Shown here: positions 61,944-64,000 of the stretch, one piece after another
How the letters are laid out: each line of letters begins with the position of its first letter
How positions within the stretch are numbered: position 1 is the stretch's first letter
Origin: Actinomyces ruminis
Lineage (GTDB): Bacteria > Actinomycetota > Actinomycetes > Actinomycetales > Actinomycetaceae
NCBI RefSeq assembly: GCF_002154335.2
Contig: NZ_MTPX02000082.1
Location: 62,001 to 126,000, forward strand
Length of the DNA stretch: 64,000 bases
Direction of reading: 5' to 3'
The notes under the pieces: generated by a model
Told to the model about the DNA's origin: nothing
What the model saw: only the letters and a program-made list of their open reading frames with translations
Databases searched by the model: none
Position numbers and translations under genes: made by a program

Positions 61944-62607
61944 CCAGCTCGACCAGCCCCTGTCGAAAAACCGTTCCCGGTGGATGCGTTGGACGCATCC
62001 CTCCCGCTCCCGTTCAGACGGCTTCGGACGCTTCGCCGAAGCCACGGCGCGTTTTATGGGCTCGCCGAAGTTCGTGCTGTACATGACGGTGTTCGTCGTG
62101 GCCTGGATCGCCGCGAACATCCTGCTGGTGAAAATCAACGACGGTGCCGCCTGGGACCCCTATCCCTTCATTCTGCTCAACCTCGCCTTCTCCACGCAGG
62201 CCTCCTACTCGGCGCCACTGATCCTGCTGGCACAGAACCGGCAGGACGACCGCGACCGGGTCACCGCCGAGCAGGACCGCCAGCGCGCCGAGCGCAACCT
62301 GGAGGACACCGAGTACCTGACCCGGGAGATCGCCTCCCTGCGCCTGGCCATGAACGACGTCGCCACCCGCGACTTCGTGCGCTCGGAGCTGCGCAGCGTG
62401 CTGGAGGAACTGCTGGAGGAGGAGCAGCGCACCCGCGAAGAGCTGCATGAGGACCTCAAAGAGGGTGACGACAAGGAACCCGAGCCGGCGGACGGCGCGC
62501 CCACGGGGGAGGCGTCGGGAAGGCCGGGGCCGGACGCCGTCGGAGCGCACCCGGATACGGCTAAGGCCGCAGCACCGGCGGCGCAGCAGGATGCGGAAGA
62601 GGCCTGA
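61936..62607 (+). CDS. DUF1003 membrane protein
   Basis: 223 aa. Two membrane helices (VLYMTVFVVAWIAANILLVK and FILLNLAFSTQASYSAPLIL) in the DUF1003 pattern, with AQNRQDDRDRVTAEQDRQRA after the second helix, then a coiled-coil-like Glu/Arg-rich segment and a disordered acidic tail. GAGAGGAG precedes the ATG at 61936, within the end of the MgtE-N gene. The overlap and fixed partnership suggest a joint, still unknown, membrane role. Confidence 0.9.
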   Translation: MPDQLDQPLSKNRSRWMRWTHPSRSRSDGFGRFAEATARFMGSPKFVLYMTVFVVAWIAANILLVKINDGAAWDPYPFILLNLAFSTQASYSAPLILLAQNRQDDRDRVTAEQDRQRAERNLEDTEYLTREIASLRLAMNDVATRDFVRSELRSVLEELLEEEQRTREELHEDLKEGDDKEPEPADGAPTGEASGRPGPDAVGAHPDTAKAAAPAAQQDAEEA

Positions 62608-62679
62608 CGCCCGCGCATTTCCGCCGTCGGCGTGTGCCTCGCCACCATAACGTCCTGCAGCGGACCGGCCGACGGGTCA

Positions 62680-62685
62680 TAGGAT
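62680..62685 (+). promoter_or_regulatory. -10 box of a leaderless transcript (mrp)
   Basis: TAGGAT, six bases before the mrp ATG. Confidence 0.5.
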
Positions 62686-62691
62686 TGCGCC

Positions 62692-63846
62692 ATGACCCTC
62701 CCCACCGAAGACGCAGTCCGCGAGGCGCTCGCCCGCGTGATTGACCCCGAGCTGCGCCGTCCGATTACCGACCTCGGCATGGTCGACTCCATCGAGATCG
62801 CTGCCGATGGCGTCGTCACCGTCGGAGTGCTGCTGACCGTCGCCGGCTGCCCACTGCGGGACACCATCACCGCGGACGCGCGCAAGGAGGTCGGCGCCCT
62901 GGACGGCGTGACCGACGTGCACGTGAACATGGGCGTGATGAACGACGAGCAGCGGGCCGAACTGCGTACCCGCCTGCGCGGCGGCGCTGCCGAACCGGTC
63001 ATCCCCTTCACCAAGCCCGACAACCTCACGCGCGTCTACGCGGTCACCTCGGGCAAGGGCGGCGTCGGCAAGTCCTCCGTCACCGCCAACCTGGCCGCGG
63101 CGATGGCGGCCCAGGGGCTGAACGTCGGGGTCGTCGACGCCGACATCTACGGCTTCTCCATCCCCCGCATGCTGGGCGTGGACCAAGTTCCCACCCAGTT
63201 GGACGGCATGATCATTCCGCCCATCGCCCACGGGGTGAAGGTCATCTCCATCGGCATGTTCGTGGAGGACAAGCAGCCGGTCGTCTGGCGCGGCCCCATG
63301 TTGCACCGGGCCGTACAGCAGTTCCTCTCCGACGTGTTCTGGGGGGACCTGGACGTGCTGCTGCTGGACCTGCCGCCAGGGACCGGCGACGTGACCATCT
63401 CGGTGGCACAGTTGCTGCCGGACGCCGAGATCCTGGTGGTCACCACCCCGCAGACGGCCGCCGCCGAGGTGGCCGAGCGCACCGGATTGATCGCATCACA
63501 GACCCATCAGCGGGTCGTCGGCGTGATCGAGAACATGTCCTACCTGCCACAGCCCGATGGGTCGCGCCTGGAGATCTTCGGCTCCGGTGGTGGCCAGGCC
63601 GTCTCCGGGTCGCTGACGTCTGCCCTGGGATACGAGGTGCCGCTGCTGGCGCAGCTGCCGCTGGACATCAAGCTGCGCGAGGGCGCGGACGCGGGCATCC
63701 CGGCGACCATCGCCGTCGGCGACGGGCCCGCCACCGACTCCCCCGCCGCCTTGCAACTGGCCGGTGTGGCTCGTCAGCTCGGACACCGCGCACGCGGCCT
63801 GTCCGGTAAGTCGTTGGGGATCAGCCCGGTCGACGCCGTCGGCTAA
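62692..63846 (+). CDS. mrp: Mrp/ApbC iron-sulphur cluster carrier ATPase
   Basis: 384 aa. N-terminal MIP18/DUF59 domain (LPTEDAVREALARVIDPELR, with GCPLRDTI Cys) followed by a ParA-like ATPase: VTSGKGGVGKSSVTANLAA is the deviant Walker A, VGVVDADIYGFSIPRMLG motif A', LLLDLPPGTGDV Walker B. NMSYLP replaces the CxxC region seen in many Mrp proteins, so the bridging cluster ligands at the ATPase C-terminus are not evident here. Delivers Fe-S clusters to apoproteins in the cytosol. Own leaderless promoter after the DUF1003 gene. Confidence 0.92.
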   Translation: MTLPTEDAVREALARVIDPELRRPITDLGMVDSIEIAADGVVTVGVLLTVAGCPLRDTITADARKEVGALDGVTDVHVNMGVMNDEQRAELRTRLRGGAAEPVIPFTKPDNLTRVYAVTSGKGGVGKSSVTANLAAAMAAQGLNVGVVDADIYGFSIPRMLGVDQVPTQLDGMIIPPIAHGVKVISIGMFVEDKQPVVWRGPMLHRAVQQFLSDVFWGDLDVLLLDLPPGTGDVTISVAQLLPDAEILVVTTPQTAAAEVAERTGLIASQTHQRVVGVIENMSYLPQPDGSRLEIFGSGGGQAVSGSLTSALGYEVPLLAQLPLDIKLREGADAGIPATIAVGDGPATDSPAALQLAGVARQLGHRARGLSGKSLGISPVDAVG

Positions 63847-63890
63847 GCGGCTGCGCACGTCTTGGTGGCTGTTCGGACCGCCGTCCCTGC

Positions 63891-63927
63891 TTTGGACCGC
63901 CGCAGTGTGCCACGCAGGCGGTCCAAA
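63891..63927. terminator. hairpin downstream of mrp
   Basis: TTTGGACCGCC (63891-63901) and GGCGGTCCAAA (63917-63927) form a perfect 11-bp stem with a 15-base loop, 45 bp after the mrp stop. GGTCCAAACCGA follows twice (63920- and 63939-). No T-run. Could be a terminator or part of a dispersed repeat. Confidence 0.5.
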
Positions 63928-63977
63928 CCGACGTAAGGGGTCCAAACCGAGCATCGCACCGCTCCAACCGGGCGCGA

Positions 63978-64000
63978 GACGTCACTAGTGCCGGTCTCGG
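63978..64000 (+). repeat. second occurrence of the 23-bp GGTCTCGG unit, at window edge
   Basis: ACGTCACTAGTGCCGGTCTC matches 6672-6691 with one mismatch and runs off the window, so an array may continue to the right. Confidence 0.55.

Overview
The window is a high-GC, gene-dense actinobacterial chromosome segment. Gene content and order (dapC beside a 7Fe ferredoxin, an adnAB pair, DUF3107, a ferritin-like protein, an rhlE-type helicase, a Tad pilus locus, an MgtE-N/DUF1003/mrp block, many leaderless TANNNT-N6-ATG starts) fit Actinomycetales, most likely Actinomycetaceae (Actinomyces-like). No rRNA, tRNA, CRISPR array or complete insertion sequence was seen.

Layout. 1-5257 (minus): a beta-glucoside PTS operon, in order PRD regulator, EIIA, EIIB, EIIC, 6-phospho-beta-glucosidase, translationally coupled and running off the left edge. 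5394-11858 (minus): dapC, ferredoxin, a VanW-family membrane protein, typA, a PH-like membrane protein. 11875-17931 (minus): peptide-type ABC importer (two permeases, fused double ATPase, lipoprotein binding protein). 18251-21385: SBF-type symporter, bioY, a Ser/Thr/Gly-rich lipoprotein. 21682-26804: Nudix hydrolase, FMN reductase, patatin, old yellow enzyme, M18 aminopeptidase. 26848-30987: a 4-kb catabolic cassette (DHDPS-family aldolase, Dcu transporter, LacI repressor) bounded by two ~200-bp direct repeats. 30996-35784 (minus): Tad pilus genes. 36059-44187: a kinase-like phosphotransferase, then adnB and adnA. 44437-52453: DUF3107, small Cys/His protein, TauE/SafE permease, ferritin-like protein, an apparently inserted TetR/MFS/two-SDR module, then rhlE. 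52515-58085: MarC, PHP phosphoesterase, Gfo/Idh oxidoreductase, Xaa-Pro aminopeptidase, CDF metal exporter. 58086-59598: a noncoding stretch with a phased repeat array followed by a lower-GC methyltransferase that looks horizontally acquired. 59714-63846: stress protein, MgtE-N/CBS protein, DUF1003 protein, Mrp.

Sequence quality. About twenty genes, including housekeeping ones (typA, adnA, adnB, rhlE), are broken by single-base changes, nearly all repaired by adding one G or C to a short run. This looks like draft homopolymer error rather than mass gene decay, so I describe those genes as single genes spanning the break and give the break position.

The most unusual features are the repeat-bounded aldolase/Dcu/LacI cassette beside the Tad locus, the ~20-bp-phased array of direct and inverted GACGGTTCG sites upstream of the foreign methyltransferase, a three-unit hairpin after DUF3107, and an interleaved inverted repeat upstream of the Nudix gene.
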